From CALDUY01 sp046350255 (lineage in GTDB: Bacteria > Planctomycetota > Planctomycetia > Gemmatales > Gemmataceae), in NCBI GenBank assembly GCA_046350255.1, contig JAXMAV010000013.1, positions 233,695-297,694 of the forward strand: a stretch of DNA of 64,000 bases, in the 5' to 3' direction. The notes under the pieces were generated by a model. It did no database searches and was not told where the DNA came from. It was given only the letters and a program-made list of their open reading frames with translations. Made by a program: the position numbers and the translations under genes. The stretch's first letter is position 1, and every line of letters starts with the position of its first letter. Shown one piece after another: positions 26,738-37,405 of this stretch.

Positions 26738-26743
26738 TATAAT
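26738..26743 (+). promoter_or_regulatory. TATAAT -10-like box before the giant genes
   Basis: A perfect TATAAT stands 54 bases before the TTG start of the first giant gene, in the 157-base gap after 26640. No convincing -35 hexamer lies 16-18 bases upstream, so the call is tentative. Confidence 0.3.
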
Positions 26744-26797
26744 CCCACATCATATCTTGCGTCGTGCGCCCGGGTTCATCTGCGGGAGGAAGAACGG

Positions 26798-29700
26798 TTG
26801 CGAGCGATCCTCTACCGAGGCCCGGCGATGGTGTTGCTGGCCGGCCTGATGGTCCTGGCAGCCGGTTCCTCCGGTCAGGGGCAGCCCGCGCCGACGGAGC
26901 CACCGGGAGCCTCGTCACAAGGGACGGCCCGGGGCAAGAGTCCGCCACTGCCGCCCGGCTCGATCGTGGCCGTGTACGACAACCTCGTCGATGCCTTCAA
27001 GAACCTGCCGCGCGCGGTCATCCTCACCCCCGAGAAGTACAAGGCGCTCCTGGACGAGATCGACCGGCTGAAGAAACAGCTGGAGCGACCAGCCATTCGG
27101 ACGCCCTCCCGGGTGGTGCTCAAGGGTAAGGTGGAAGGCACCATCGCGCAGGTGACAGCGCAGTTCGAGTTCGAGACCGAGACGCCCAACGAACTGGTCC
27201 GGCTAGGTTGCGGCCTGGGTCAGGCCACCGGGGTTAGCCTGGATGGCCGCACTCCCCGCCTGCGCAGCAATCAGCCGCGCGGCCGCGGAGCCACTGAGGG
27301 CGAAGGGTTCGTTGTCGAGCTGGACGAGCCGGGCGATCATCAACTCACTCTGGACCTCGTGATTCCGGTAACCACCGGTGTCGCCGGGCAGGAACTGGCC
27401 CTCGATCTGCCCAGGGCTGCCATCACCACACTCGAACTCGATTTGCCCGCCGGTAGTCGCGATCTGCGCGTGGGTGGCAAACCGGTGGCCGACACCTTGC
27501 TGACCTTCCGCAATAACCAGGTGACTGGCGGCCTGGGTGCGGTGGGACGCCTCGACCTGGCCTGGCGCAGCGCGGCCACCGCTGCCACCAGTGCCGTGCT
27601 CGCCGCCGAAGGGCAGGTGGTGTCCCGGCTCGAGCGCCGCGACAAGACCGCCGAGTTGACCACCGAGGCCCGTCTCACGCTCCGGGTGCTCAGCGGGCAG
27701 ACGAAGCAGTGGCGCCTGCTGGTTCCGCTGCGCAGCGAGATCAAGCCGGCCACCCCGGCTGACGAGGCTCGCCTGGAGCGCATCGAGGTAAGCGACCAGA
27801 AGCAGTTATCGTTGCGGACGCTGCACCTGCGCGAGGCTAGCTCCGACCCGTTGAACGTGATTGTCACCCACACCCAGCCCGCTCCCAGCCCCGGGCAGCC
27901 GCGGCCTGTTTCGGTGGGGCCGTTCACTGCCCTGGGTGCGGTGAAGCAGGATGGCACCCTGCTGGTGTGTAGCTCCATCGCCGACTGGCACCTCGAGTTC
28001 ACCCCTCAGGCCGATCTGACTCGGCGAGGTCCGACCGAGGAAGAGCTGCGGCGCGAACCCAACCTGACCGCGGCGTTCCGCTTCGGTCCCGGCAGCGGTG
28101 CGCGCGACGGGCGCGGCAGTCTGTCCTGGCTCGACCTTGAAGCGGAGACGGTGCGCGGGCAGATCAAGACGCGCTCAACGCACTCCATCACCCTGGGCCA
28201 GGAAGGTCCCGAAGGGCCACGCTGGCAGGTGCAAACCAGCGTTGTGGTCACGCCGCGCTGGGCCGACGTCGATCGCGTGGTGATCCAGATGCCGCCCGAC
28301 TGCACCTGGAATGAGGAGGGCAGTTATCCACTGCCCGACCAGGTTCGTGCCGTGACGGCTGACCCTGCCGGGCGGCTCGTGGAGTTTCGCCTGGCTCGCA
28401 GCAGCGGCGACAAGACTCTCTCCTCGTTCGCAGTGAAGGTCGAGGGAGTCTACACCTCCAGGGTCGATCCCAAAACTCCCGGGAAGATCGCACTCGCGCT
28501 ACCCCGACCGGTGGGCACCGTCGAGCAGGATGGCCAGATCGGGGTGCAGGCGCCATCCACGCTCGAACTTCTGATTCCCGAGGGCGCCCCCACGCTGGAG
28601 CTGACACGGCAGACCACACACGCGCTCGGCTGGCGCTATCCGAGAAGGCCTCCCGACCGCCTGGAGTTCGCCTGGCAACCGTATCGTCCTCCTGTGCAGG
28701 TCAGTTCGCTGGTGGATCTGACCCTGCTTCCCGGTGAGGCGCGCGTTCGGCAGGAGCTGCGCTATCAGGTGCCGGAGATGCAGGGCCAGGGCCCGGTGCG
28801 GCTGACCCTGAGCGTGCCGCCAGCCATCGCATCTCGGGTGCAGCTGCGCGAGGGCGGACGCATGCAGGGAGCCGTCCCGGGACAGCTGGCCGTCACCCCC
28901 AGCGATCCCAGCCAGCCGGTGCTGGTGCTGGAATATTCTACCCCACTGGTGGCAAAGAACCCTGGCGAGGATGTCCTGGTGCCGCTGGTGGTGCCCGAGC
29001 AGACGACGCGTGGCGAGAGTCGCTGCCGTATCTGGAGCGACACCGGTCTGCTGCCGACCTCGGCGCGAGGCTGGAGCGAACAGAACATCGAGGTGGTGCC
29101 AGGGCGGAACCGATTACCGGTCCTGGTGGCGCGGGCTGACCGGGCCGATCAACCGTTGGTGCTCGTCCTGAGCCAGACCGATCTGGCTCTGCCTGCTCTG
29201 TTCGAACGCTGCTTGGCCCGGGTGGACGTGGCGGCCAACGGTGTGCAGGCCTACCGGGTGAGCTACCTGGTCACCCGGGTGGCGGCCCGCACGCTGGAGA
29301 TGGAGCTACCCGCGCCGCCCAGCATGATCGGCCTGATCATCAAGCTCGATGATCGCCAGCTGACCCCGGAGCTGGTGGTGGGCGAGCGATCCGACCTGCG
29401 CGGTCGGTTGGTGCGCCTCCGCGTCGCACCCGACCTGGTGCAGAAATCCACCCTCCTTGAAGTGTCGTACCGGCTCGATCCCAGTCGGCTTCAGGGAACC
29501 ATCCTGACCACCCCGCTGCACCTGCCCCGGTTCGGGGGTGATGCCATGGGGCTGCCCACGCGCTGGCAGATCACCATGCCACCCGGCCAGGTGGTTCTGG
29601 CGCCCGAAATGGCCCCGGGAACCCCGATCCGCTGGGGCTGGCGCGGCTGGCTTCCCGCGCCGCGCCCGGCCATCACTGCCTCCGAGCTGGAACGCTGGAT

Positions 29701-30199
29701 CGACGACGAACCCAATGGCTCACGCCGCGCCAGCGACCTGCCGCTCTCGCTCGTTCTGTGGCACGATAACCCCGCCGCTGTGCAGCTCACCCATGTGCCT
29801 CAGCAGGCCTGGCTACTCACCTGCTCGATGGGGCTCGTCCTGCTGGGCCTGCTCCTGTGGAGGCTGTCGGCTGCCGGGGAGAACACGTCGAGCGGCGCGT
29901 GGCTGGTGATCCTGACTCTCTTGCTGGGGTTACTGGTAGTGGTGCTGCTGCGCCCGGGCCTGGCCAGCCAGGTGGCCTACGGGAGCCTGCCCGGCCTCGT
30001 CGTCTTGCTGGTGCTCGGAGGTGTGCAGTGGTTCCTGCACGAACGGTACCGGCGCCAGATTGTCTTCCTGCCCAGCTTCACCCGCACGCGGACCGATTCG
30101 TCGCTGGTGCGAGGCGAGCCGCAGCGTCCACCCCACGGCGAACCGTCCACGGTGGATGTGCCTCGCAACGTCGGCAGCAGTCTCGACCGCACGCTCTGA
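26798..30199 (+). CDS. Large membrane-anchored protein of unknown function (single module)
   Basis: 1,133 residues from TTG 26798, chosen because GGGAGGA lies seven bases upstream; ATG 26828 is possible. The signal peptide ends near GQG. A short coiled coil (ALLDEIDRLKKQLE) precedes long beta-rich stretches (VVLKGKVEGTIAQVTAQFEF, LDEPGDHQLTLDLVIPV, LDLPRAAITTLELDLPAGSR). Two to three membrane segments lie at about 1005-1080, then a basic tail. I recognise no catalytic domain. Its module is shared twice by the next gene, 12 bases downstream, implying one operon and probably one envelope complex. Confidence 0.8.
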   Translation: MRAILYRGPAMVLLAGLMVLAAGSSGQGQPAPTEPPGASSQGTARGKSPPLPPGSIVAVYDNLVDAFKNLPRAVILTPEKYKALLDEIDRLKKQLERPAIRTPSRVVLKGKVEGTIAQVTAQFEFETETPNELVRLGCGLGQATGVSLDGRTPRLRSNQPRGRGATEGEGFVVELDEPGDHQLTLDLVIPVTTGVAGQELALDLPRAAITTLELDLPAGSRDLRVGGKPVADTLLTFRNNQVTGGLGAVGRLDLAWRSAATAATSAVLAAEGQVVSRLERRDKTAELTTEARLTLRVLSGQTKQWRLLVPLRSEIKPATPADEARLERIEVSDQKQLSLRTLHLREASSDPLNVIVTHTQPAPSPGQPRPVSVGPFTALGAVKQDGTLLVCSSIADWHLEFTPQADLTRRGPTEEELRREPNLTAAFRFGPGSGARDGRGSLSWLDLEAETVRGQIKTRSTHSITLGQEGPEGPRWQVQTSVVVTPRWADVDRVVIQMPPDCTWNEEGSYPLPDQVRAVTADPAGRLVEFRLARSSGDKTLSSFAVKVEGVYTSRVDPKTPGKIALALPRPVGTVEQDGQIGVQAPSTLELLIPEGAPTLELTRQTTHALGWRYPRRPPDRLEFAWQPYRPPVQVSSLVDLTLLPGEARVRQELRYQVPEMQGQGPVRLTLSVPPAIASRVQLREGGRMQGAVPGQLAVTPSDPSQPVLVLEYSTPLVAKNPGEDVLVPLVVPEQTTRGESRCRIWSDTGLLPTSARGWSEQNIEVVPGRNRLPVLVARADRADQPLVLVLSQTDLALPALFERCLARVDVAANGVQAYRVSYLVTRVAARTLEMELPAPPSMIGLIIKLDDRQLTPELVVGERSDLRGRLVRLRVAPDLVQKSTLLEVSYRLDPSRLQGTILTTPLHLPRFGGDAMGLPTRWQITMPPGQVVLAPEMAPGTPIRWGWRGWLPAPRPAITASELERWIDDEPNGSRRASDLPLSLVLWHDNPAAVQLTHVPQQAWLLTCSMGLVLLGLLLWRLSAAGENTSSGAWLVILTLLLGLLVVVLLRPGLASQVAYGSLPGLVVLLVLGGVQWFLHERYRRQIVFLPSFTRTRTDSSLVRGEPQRPPHGEPSTVDVPRNVGSSLDRTL

Positions 30200-30211
30200 T
30201 CCGGGGGACGC

Positions 30212-33200
30212 ATGCGCATGGCATTCGCACACCACGGCCTCCCCCGCCTCCTGGCCGCGGGGCTGCTCACGCTGGCGGTCGTCGCCCTGGCTGCCCAGGC
30301 CGAACCCGACCCGCCCGCCGACCCCATCCCGCTGCGCCGGGTGCTGCTGGCGCCAGACAAGCTGGCGGCCGAGCTGGCCCGCGAAAAGGATGGGGTGCTG
30401 GTGCGGATGGCCCGCCGCGACTTTGAAGCGCTGGTGCGGAAGGCGGCTGCCGTCCAGGGTAGCGCCCAGGCCCCTCCGCAACTGGTCGAGGCTCGCTACC
30501 GGGCCAGCTTCGGCGATTCGCAGGCGCTCGTCGGCACGGCCCAGTGGAAGGTGTTGCATCGCGGCAAGGGATCGGCTCTGCTCCGGTTAACCAGCGAGGG
30601 AAACGGATGCAACCTTGCGGTGCGCCAGCCGCGCTTCGATAATCGCGACGCCTTGCTGGCTTTCTTCCCCGAAGCCGACGGTAAGGGACGCTCGCTGGCG
30701 TTGCTCGTCGATCGGCCCGGCGATCACACGGTGACGTTCGAGTGGTCGGCGCGCAGCGAGGCCCGGCCGGAGGGGCTCTTCGTTGATCTGCGCCTGCCGG
30801 AATGCCCGGCGGCCTCGCTCGAACTGGAACTACCAGCGGATGTACACCTGGCTCTTCCCGAGGGAACGCTTGCCTCCGGGCCGAGCCCCGCCCAGGCACC
30901 CGACCGTCGTCTTTGGCGCGTGGCTTGCGGCGGCAAGACGCAGTTACTGCTGATCCTGCGGCGCACAGGACCGACGCGCCCTGCGCCGGTGCTCCTGGCC
31001 TGGCAGAAGGTGCAGCAACGCCTCTCGCCCGAGGGGATCGAGTCGTTCAGCAGCTTCGATCTACAGTCACTGCACCAGGATGTTCGCGAGCTGGTTTGCG
31101 AGTACGATCCGCTGCTGCGGCCGGTCGAGGTGGTCGCCCCGGGCATGGGCCGCTGGACAGTCGAGAACACTCCGCCCGATCATCCGGGACGCCTCCGCAT
31201 CGAGCTGACGCGGCCTCTGCGCCAGGGGATCGTCGAGGTGCGCAGCCTGTCGCCGTTGACCGACCGGCTGCCCGCCGACCGCCAGGCCGATCGACCCCTG
31301 GTCGTCCCGTGGGTCAGTCCAGGCCTTCGCATGTTGGGCACGGTGCCGCGCGGCGAGACCATCGAGTTGTTCCTGCATCCCGAGCTGCGGTTGTTGTCGT
31401 GGCAGCCGGGCGACTTTCGACTGATCGACTCCAGCCCGGTGACTGACACTCAGCGCGGCATCACCCAGCGACGATTACTGCTCCAGGGCGGCGGAGTGGG
31501 GCTGGGAGGCGAGGGGCGGATGGGGACGCCGACGCCGCGACGGCCCGGTGGGCAAATCCAGGCGGGCGGCGTGGAGTTTCGGGCCCGCCAGCAATCGTGG
31601 TGGCGCCTGGTGGGCGAGAGTCAGGAGCTGGTCGGGCAGATCGACTACGAGGTGCGCCAGGGACAGCTCTTTCAGCTGGCCGTGCGTCTCCCGGCCGACT
31701 GGGAGGCCGAGGCGGTCGAGCTGAACCCCAGCGAAATGCTGCGTAGCTGGGGCGTCCGCGCGGGACGGGGCGGGCACCTGCTACTGGTGGACCTGCGCCG
31801 ACCTCTGCGTGCTGGCACTCCCGATGCGCTGGGGACGCTCACCGTGCGTCTGCGTCGGCCCGGTGCATTCATCCAGCGCGACCTCGTCTTCCCAGACCTG
31901 GTTCCGGTAGGGAGTCAGTACCGCGAGGGGGGACTCGCCATCGATTTCGACGAGCTGGCCCACCATGTCAGCGTGCGCACGGCCCTGGCTTCCGGAGAGC
32001 CGCCCGCTGGCGCTGTCGGAGGTAAGGTCCTGCCTGACCTCTACTACACGGTGCGGGGCGAATCGGCGCTGGGCACCCTGCGGCTCGACCCGCGACCGGC
32101 CCGATTCCGATCGCAAGTACGCTCGCGCGTGTTTCTCACCGGCGCACGAGGGCTCGTCGAGACACGTCTGGAGATCGTGGGAGAAAGTGGCTCGCCGGAG
32201 TCAATCGACCTGCACGTCTCGACCCCTGGCTCGCCGGGCTGGCACTGGGTGAGTTCGTCTCCCTCGGTTCCCCACGGGGCGCGGCCATTGCGGGCCGAGC
32301 GCCTGACGAAACACGAGGTTGCCTCCGTCCTGGCCACGCTGGGATCGACCTGTCCCCTTGGCGTCGTCGGGCTGACTCTGGCTCGACCACCGGGGTCGCT
32401 GTGGCGGATTCACCTCGACCGCCCGCCAGGAGCCGGTCAGACCGTGGTGCTGCAGGCCACCTGGCCGTTGCCCTTCAGCGAGGGACCAAGCCAGCTCTGG
32501 GAGGTGCCGCTCGTCACCGTGTTGGCGGATCGTCTGCAGGAGAACGAGGTGGTGCTGCATCCCACTGGTGTGGTCATCACCGCGCTGGATCGGTTGGGGT
32601 TGAACGAGGCGGGCCTTTCCCAGCCCGTGATCCCGGGTAAGGGAGCCCCGGCGTGGCGCGCCTTCCATTACACTGGCCCCGAGGCCAGCCTGGCCATCCG
32701 CACCACCTTGCTGCCGGGTGGTCCCCTGGCCGACGTTGTGGTGGATCGCGCCCGGCTGACGACGCTGCTCACTCCTGATGGGGATCTGCGCCATCACTTC
32801 CGCTTTCGGCTCAGTCACTGGCCACAGCGAACGCTGCCTGTGCAGATGCCGAACGGCGCCACGGTGCTGGCCATGGCGGTGGCCGACCAGTGGATCGAGC
32901 ACGGCGTGGAGATGGACGAGGAGAAGCGGCTGGTGCTGCCCGTCCTTGCCGGAAGCGCTCCCGTCCTCTTCGAGATCCTCTACACCACGCCCGCGCCGCG
33001 CAGTGTGGCCGCGGGCTGGCTGCACGCGCCGGCGCCGGAACTGCCGGTGTCGCTACTGGCGCTGCAGCGCCGCTGGTTGCTGCCCACGACTGTCGCGCCG
33101 GTGGGCGATGCCCGCGTCACTCCACTGCCCGGGTGGGGAGCCTCCGAGGAGCTGCCCTCGCTGGTCAGCCGGTTCATGGCCCTGGGTCGGCTCGGCCCGG

Positions 33201-36200
33201 TCATTCCGTTGCCGGGTCGGCCGGTGGACCCGCGAAACGGGAATCAGCGCGCGATCGCCGACGCCTGCCAGGGGCTGGCCAGCGAGTACGCCGGGGCCAC
33301 GTTGACGCTCGGCGCGCTGGTGCGCGAGCTGCAAGCCGACTACCTGGACGAGAACCACCCGCTGGTGGTGGATCGCGCGGCGCTGCAACGCGGACGCCTG
33401 CAGGCGAGCACGCGGGTGGCCATCCATCCCAACTTCGAGGGAAGCGACCGGCAGATGCCGTGGCTGGAGGCGGACCTGGTGCTGCTGCCGTTGCGCGCGG
33501 GGGTGCTGCTGACCACGGGCACCCAGGTGAGCGAGTGGCCCGGCGGAGAGGTGCCCTCGATTGTGGAAGCCGCCGCGCGGCGAGCCATCGACGACGGGAA
33601 TGATCCGTGTGGGCAGTACCTGGGTGGGCTGTTCTGGCTGAACCAGGAAGGCACCGATCAGGTGTTCCCCTCGTTTCTCATGGTGAGCGATGATCGTCGG
33701 GTCCGCCAGGCCTGGGTGCCGACCGCGGGAACCAGCGAGGCGACGCTGCTGGTGGTCCGGCGTGACGTGGTTACCCTGGCAGGGCTGCTCCTGGGCGGCA
33801 TGCTGCTGGCCGGGATGATTCTGCTGCGATCCTGCTCGGGGACGCTGCGCTGCTGGATGTTGCTGACCATTCTGGCCGGTCTGGGGCTGGCGCTGGCCTG
33901 GCTCCCCATGGCCCTGATGGACCTGGCCTGGTGGCCCCTGCTGGCCGGGCTGGGCTTAGCCATCCTCGGCTACATCCGCTGGGCCGCCCAGCCGGCGTCG
34001 CAGCCCTCGATGCTGACCAAGCTACCCACCGGACGCTCGTCCATTGTGCGGTCGAGCGTCGGGACGGGAGCGGTGCTGCTGGCGGTGGCCCTTGCCGGCA
34101 CCCAGGCCCAGCCTCCGCGCGCCGGCGTCGAGCCGGACAACGAACTGGTGCTACTCGTCCCCCAGGGAGATGATCCAGTGGGGGCGGTTCTCGTAGGGCC
34201 TCGGCTGCTGCAGCGGCTGGAGAACCTGGCGCGCCCGGCCCCGCTTCCCGGTCGCGGAGCGGTCCTCGTCTCGGCCAGTTATGACGGACGCCAGGTCAAG
34301 GATCGGGCCGAGTTTGCCGTCACCTTCTATGCCCAGGTCATCGGCAACGAACCAGTCACGCTCGACCTGCCGCTCGAAGAGGTGCAACTGACTGGCGAGG
34401 TGCTCGTCGATGGCGCCCGGGTGCTGCCCGTGGCGCTGGCGCCGCCGCGCGTCGGCTTTGCCCTGCGTCTCAGCGGCGAGGGGCGGCACAAGATCGAGCT
34501 TCGCTTCCTGACCGCGATCCAGCGCGCTGCCGACGATGAGGTAGCCGCGCGGATACGCTGCAGCATTCCCTCGTTGGCTCAGGCGCAGGTGACGTTCGTC
34601 GCCGGCGAAGGAGCCCGCTACCTGCGCGTGCCGGTGAAGTTCGGCAGCCAGCGCGTCAGCGCCGACGGGGCAGGGCAGAAGGTGGAGGCAGAGCTGGGAG
34701 CGATCACCACGCCACTGCAGATTCGCTGGGAACAGGAGCCGCGCGTGCCGAAGCCGGCGCGCATCGAGTTCCGCGAGGCCTACCTGTGGGACTTCCGCGT
34801 CGATGCCAGCCTGCTGACGGCCCTGGTGCGGTACAATATCCGCGACGGCGGCACCACCGCGCTGGTGCTCGACGTGCCGCCCGAGCTAGAAGTGCGCGCG
34901 GTGGAGGCCCGGCGTCCTTCCGACGACGACCCCCCCATCGGCGAGACGCGACCGCAGCCGGATCCCGTTCGTCTGAGTGATTGGACCCTGCAGGGGACGG
35001 GACCGAACCGGACCATTCGCCTGGAGTTTCCCTTCCCCGTGTCGGGGCCGGTCGAGGTGACCCTGGAGCTGGTGCCGATGGCGCCGTGGGGAGGTAACGT
35101 GCTGCTTCCCCTGCCGCGGCCCCACGGCGAGCCGGAGCCGCGCTCCGCAGGTTATCTCGGCTACCGCCATCAGTCCGTGGAGGTGGTGCGTACCAACTGG
35201 CTGCGATTGACCGGTATCCGCCCGGTAGAGTTTGCCCCGTTCTGGCCGACCGGCTCGCGCCCCGGTGGCGGAACGCTCGACTACGCAAGCAGCTTCCGCC
35301 GCGATCCCAAGCTGGCCCCCGAACTGCGCGTGCAGGTCCGCCCGATTCCGCCGCGCGTCGAGGCGACCCAGGAGTTGCACCTGAACATCGGAGCGACGCG
35401 GGCCGATCTGACGGCTCGCATCGATCTTGCCGCGCCGGGCAAGGATCTCGCGGTGGTGGAGTACGAGATCGATTCGCCCCGGCCCGTGACCGTGGTGAGC
35501 GTGACGGGCCCCGACGTGGGACGATGGAGCCAGGTGGGACCGCGCGTGCTGATCTGGCTGGAAAAGACCACCGCGTCCACCCGCCTGGAGCTGTCAGGAT
35601 GGGTGCCGATTGATCCGGTGCCGACTCGCACCCGCCCTGGGCAGATCGTGGTGGGCAAGCTAGACCTTCCTTGCCTGCGCCTGACCTCGGCGGGGACGGT
35701 ACAGACCCTGCTCGCCTTGCATCCCCAGGCAGGCATGACTGCCACGCTGCAAGGAACCAGCGGACTGACCGCCGAGCGGAACAACTCGCCGAGCGAGTTC
35801 CGGTTCTTCACCCGCCAGGCGGCCTGGTCCGGTTCGCTGCTCATACAGCCGGGACGCACCCCGCAGGCAGACGCCGAGACCGTGGTGCGTCTGGAAGGCC
35901 GCGAACTGATGGTGGACACGACCATCGATTTCCAGGGCCGCACCGAGGCTCGTAACCTGCAGGTGCGCCTGCGCAACTGGGAAGGCGATGCCTGGCTGGA
36001 AGTGCTGGCCGGCCAGGTGACGCGCCGCCGCGAGGAACATCACCGCACCGCCGGCCGGCGCGAACGCACCTGGCTGCTGGAGCTGGCGCAGGGCCCAGCG
36101 CCAAGATTACGCCTGCGGGTGCGAATTCCGATGGAAGGCGACATTCCCCAGGCTCTCCCCGAGATTCACCTGGCCGGCACGCAGATCCGGCATCTGGTGA

Positions 36201-37405
36201 AGCTGGAGCCCGGCCTGGCGCCCGATGGGCTACTCGGCGTGTCGGCGGTGGCGGGAGCGAGCAGACAGTGGACCGCCACGGGCGACGGATGGAGCTTCCG
36301 GGTGCGCCCGCAGCATCCGACTCGCCTCGCCCCGGTGGAGGTGCCTCTGGCTATGCTGCAGGCTTCACTGGTCGAGGCTCGCACATGGGTCTACGACGCC
36401 CGGTTCTGGGTGCGACATGAGGCGCCGTCCGAACTGCGAGTGCGCTGCCCGGGCGAAATCGACCTGGTGGGCATCTGGGTGGACCACCGGCATCTTACGC
36501 TCCGGGAAATAGAAGCCGGCCACCTGGGGTTGCCGCTCGCTGGTCCCTCCGGACTGCGTGAGATCGTCCTGCGCTATCGCCGGAACGCCGACAAGGGCCG
36601 GCCGTTCCAGCCCGACCTGCGTCTGCTTGACCTGGTGGGTGTGCGTCCGGAGCAGGTGCTGGTGCAGGTGGATGTGCCCGTCGGCTGGGAAGTGCTGAGC
36701 ACCGCTGGCGGTTCCAGTTTGGGTTCCGGCCCCACCCGGCTGGCGGCGCTGCAACTACATCAGGCGTCCCTGGCCTGGACCTCCTGCCGGGATCTGGTGG
36801 CGCAGCAACGACTGACCGAGCTGCCGGCCGTCCAGCGGCGCTTCACCCAGACCATGAGCCTGGCCAGCCTCGCGCTACAGACGGGCGCCGACGAGACCCG
36901 CACGCTGGGCCCGCAGGGGATCGACCTGGCCACCTGGCGCAGGCAGCTGGAACGCGACCTGCACATGCTCGAATCGCGCCATCAGCTGGAGCCATCGACC
37001 GCGCTCGAGCCGCCTGCCTCGACGGTGCCGACCCTGCCCAGTCGCGGCGTGATGCACGGCTGGCAGCAGTCCCAGCCTGGAGAGCCGGTCGTCGTCCGGC
37101 TGGTGCCCCTGGGCCGTCGCGAGACGCAGCGGGCGATTGGCCTGACGGGACAGTGGCTCAGCTTTCTCCTGATCTGCGGCATCCTGGCCCTGTCACCACC
37201 GCTGCGTCTGATCGTGCGCTGGCTGTGGCCCGAGCAGCTGCTGCTGGCGGCGCTGGTGATCTGGTACACTGTAGGGCTCACTCTTCCCGTGCTGGTGCTG
37301 ATCACGCTGGCGCTGACGGCGCGTACGCTCATCCTGCTGCGCGTGGTCCGCCAGGCGATGCGCCGCTCGACTCCACGCACGCTCTACCCCTCGCTTCCGG
37401 GCTGA
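30212..37405 (+). CDS. Giant (2,397-residue) membrane protein with two fused modules
   Basis: Function unknown. GGGGGA precedes ATG 30212; signal peptide LLAAGLLTLAVVALAAQA. Module one runs to a membrane block at about 1187-1258. Then comes what looks like an internal signal peptide (VRSSVGTGAVLLAVALAGTQ, about 1279-1298) and module two, ending with a membrane block at about 2315-2378. Both modules share patterns with the preceding gene (LLVDRPGDHTVTF, RLSGEGRHKIELRF versus LDEPGDHQLTLDL; LPADVHLALP versus LPAGSRDLRV). The organisation suggests duplication followed by fusion. No ribosome site supports a separate start at the internal signal peptide. Confidence 0.8.
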   Translation: MRMAFAHHGLPRLLAAGLLTLAVVALAAQAEPDPPADPIPLRRVLLAPDKLAAELAREKDGVLVRMARRDFEALVRKAAAVQGSAQAPPQLVEARYRASFGDSQALVGTAQWKVLHRGKGSALLRLTSEGNGCNLAVRQPRFDNRDALLAFFPEADGKGRSLALLVDRPGDHTVTFEWSARSEARPEGLFVDLRLPECPAASLELELPADVHLALPEGTLASGPSPAQAPDRRLWRVACGGKTQLLLILRRTGPTRPAPVLLAWQKVQQRLSPEGIESFSSFDLQSLHQDVRELVCEYDPLLRPVEVVAPGMGRWTVENTPPDHPGRLRIELTRPLRQGIVEVRSLSPLTDRLPADRQADRPLVVPWVSPGLRMLGTVPRGETIELFLHPELRLLSWQPGDFRLIDSSPVTDTQRGITQRRLLLQGGGVGLGGEGRMGTPTPRRPGGQIQAGGVEFRARQQSWWRLVGESQELVGQIDYEVRQGQLFQLAVRLPADWEAEAVELNPSEMLRSWGVRAGRGGHLLLVDLRRPLRAGTPDALGTLTVRLRRPGAFIQRDLVFPDLVPVGSQYREGGLAIDFDELAHHVSVRTALASGEPPAGAVGGKVLPDLYYTVRGESALGTLRLDPRPARFRSQVRSRVFLTGARGLVETRLEIVGESGSPESIDLHVSTPGSPGWHWVSSSPSVPHGARPLRAERLTKHEVASVLATLGSTCPLGVVGLTLARPPGSLWRIHLDRPPGAGQTVVLQATWPLPFSEGPSQLWEVPLVTVLADRLQENEVVLHPTGVVITALDRLGLNEAGLSQPVIPGKGAPAWRAFHYTGPEASLAIRTTLLPGGPLADVVVDRARLTTLLTPDGDLRHHFRFRLSHWPQRTLPVQMPNGATVLAMAVADQWIEHGVEMDEEKRLVLPVLAGSAPVLFEILYTTPAPRSVAAGWLHAPAPELPVSLLALQRRWLLPTTVAPVGDARVTPLPGWGASEELPSLVSRFMALGRLGPVIPLPGRPVDPRNGNQRAIADACQGLASEYAGATLTLGALVRELQADYLDENHPLVVDRAALQRGRLQASTRVAIHPNFEGSDRQMPWLEADLVLLPLRAGVLLTTGTQVSEWPGGEVPSIVEAAARRAIDDGNDPCGQYLGGLFWLNQEGTDQVFPSFLMVSDDRRVRQAWVPTAGTSEATLLVVRRDVVTLAGLLLGGMLLAGMILLRSCSGTLRCWMLLTILAGLGLALAWLPMALMDLAWWPLLAGLGLAILGYIRWAAQPASQPSMLTKLPTGRSSIVRSSVGTGAVLLAVALAGTQAQPPRAGVEPDNELVLLVPQGDDPVGAVLVGPRLLQRLENLARPAPLPGRGAVLVSASYDGRQVKDRAEFAVTFYAQVIGNEPVTLDLPLEEVQLTGEVLVDGARVLPVALAPPRVGFALRLSGEGRHKIELRFLTAIQRAADDEVAARIRCSIPSLAQAQVTFVAGEGARYLRVPVKFGSQRVSADGAGQKVEAELGAITTPLQIRWEQEPRVPKPARIEFREAYLWDFRVDASLLTALVRYNIRDGGTTALVLDVPPELEVRAVEARRPSDDDPPIGETRPQPDPVRLSDWTLQGTGPNRTIRLEFPFPVSGPVEVTLELVPMAPWGGNVLLPLPRPHGEPEPRSAGYLGYRHQSVEVVRTNWLRLTGIRPVEFAPFWPTGSRPGGGTLDYASSFRRDPKLAPELRVQVRPIPPRVEATQELHLNIGATRADLTARIDLAAPGKDLAVVEYEIDSPRPVTVVSVTGPDVGRWSQVGPRVLIWLEKTTASTRLELSGWVPIDPVPTRTRPGQIVVGKLDLPCLRLTSAGTVQTLLALHPQAGMTATLQGTSGLTAERNNSPSEFRFFTRQAAWSGSLLIQPGRTPQADAETVVRLEGRELMVDTTIDFQGRTEARNLQVRLRNWEGDAWLEVLAGQVTRRREEHHRTAGRRERTWLLELAQGPAPRLRLRVRIPMEGDIPQALPEIHLAGTQIRHLVKLEPGLAPDGLLGVSAVAGASRQWTATGDGWSFRVRPQHPTRLAPVEVPLAMLQASLVEARTWVYDARFWVRHEAPSELRVRCPGEIDLVGIWVDHRHLTLREIEAGHLGLPLAGPSGLREIVLRYRRNADKGRPFQPDLRLLDLVGVRPEQVLVQVDVPVGWEVLSTAGGSSLGSGPTRLAALQLHQASLAWTSCRDLVAQQRLTELPAVQRRFTQTMSLASLALQTGADETRTLGPQGIDLATWRRQLERDLHMLESRHQLEPSTALEPPASTVPTLPSRGVMHGWQQSQPGEPVVVRLVPLGRRETQRAIGLTGQWLSFLLICGILALSPPLRLIVRWLWPEQLLLAALVIWYTVGLTLPVLVLITLALTARTLILLRVVRQAMRRSTPRTLYPSLPG

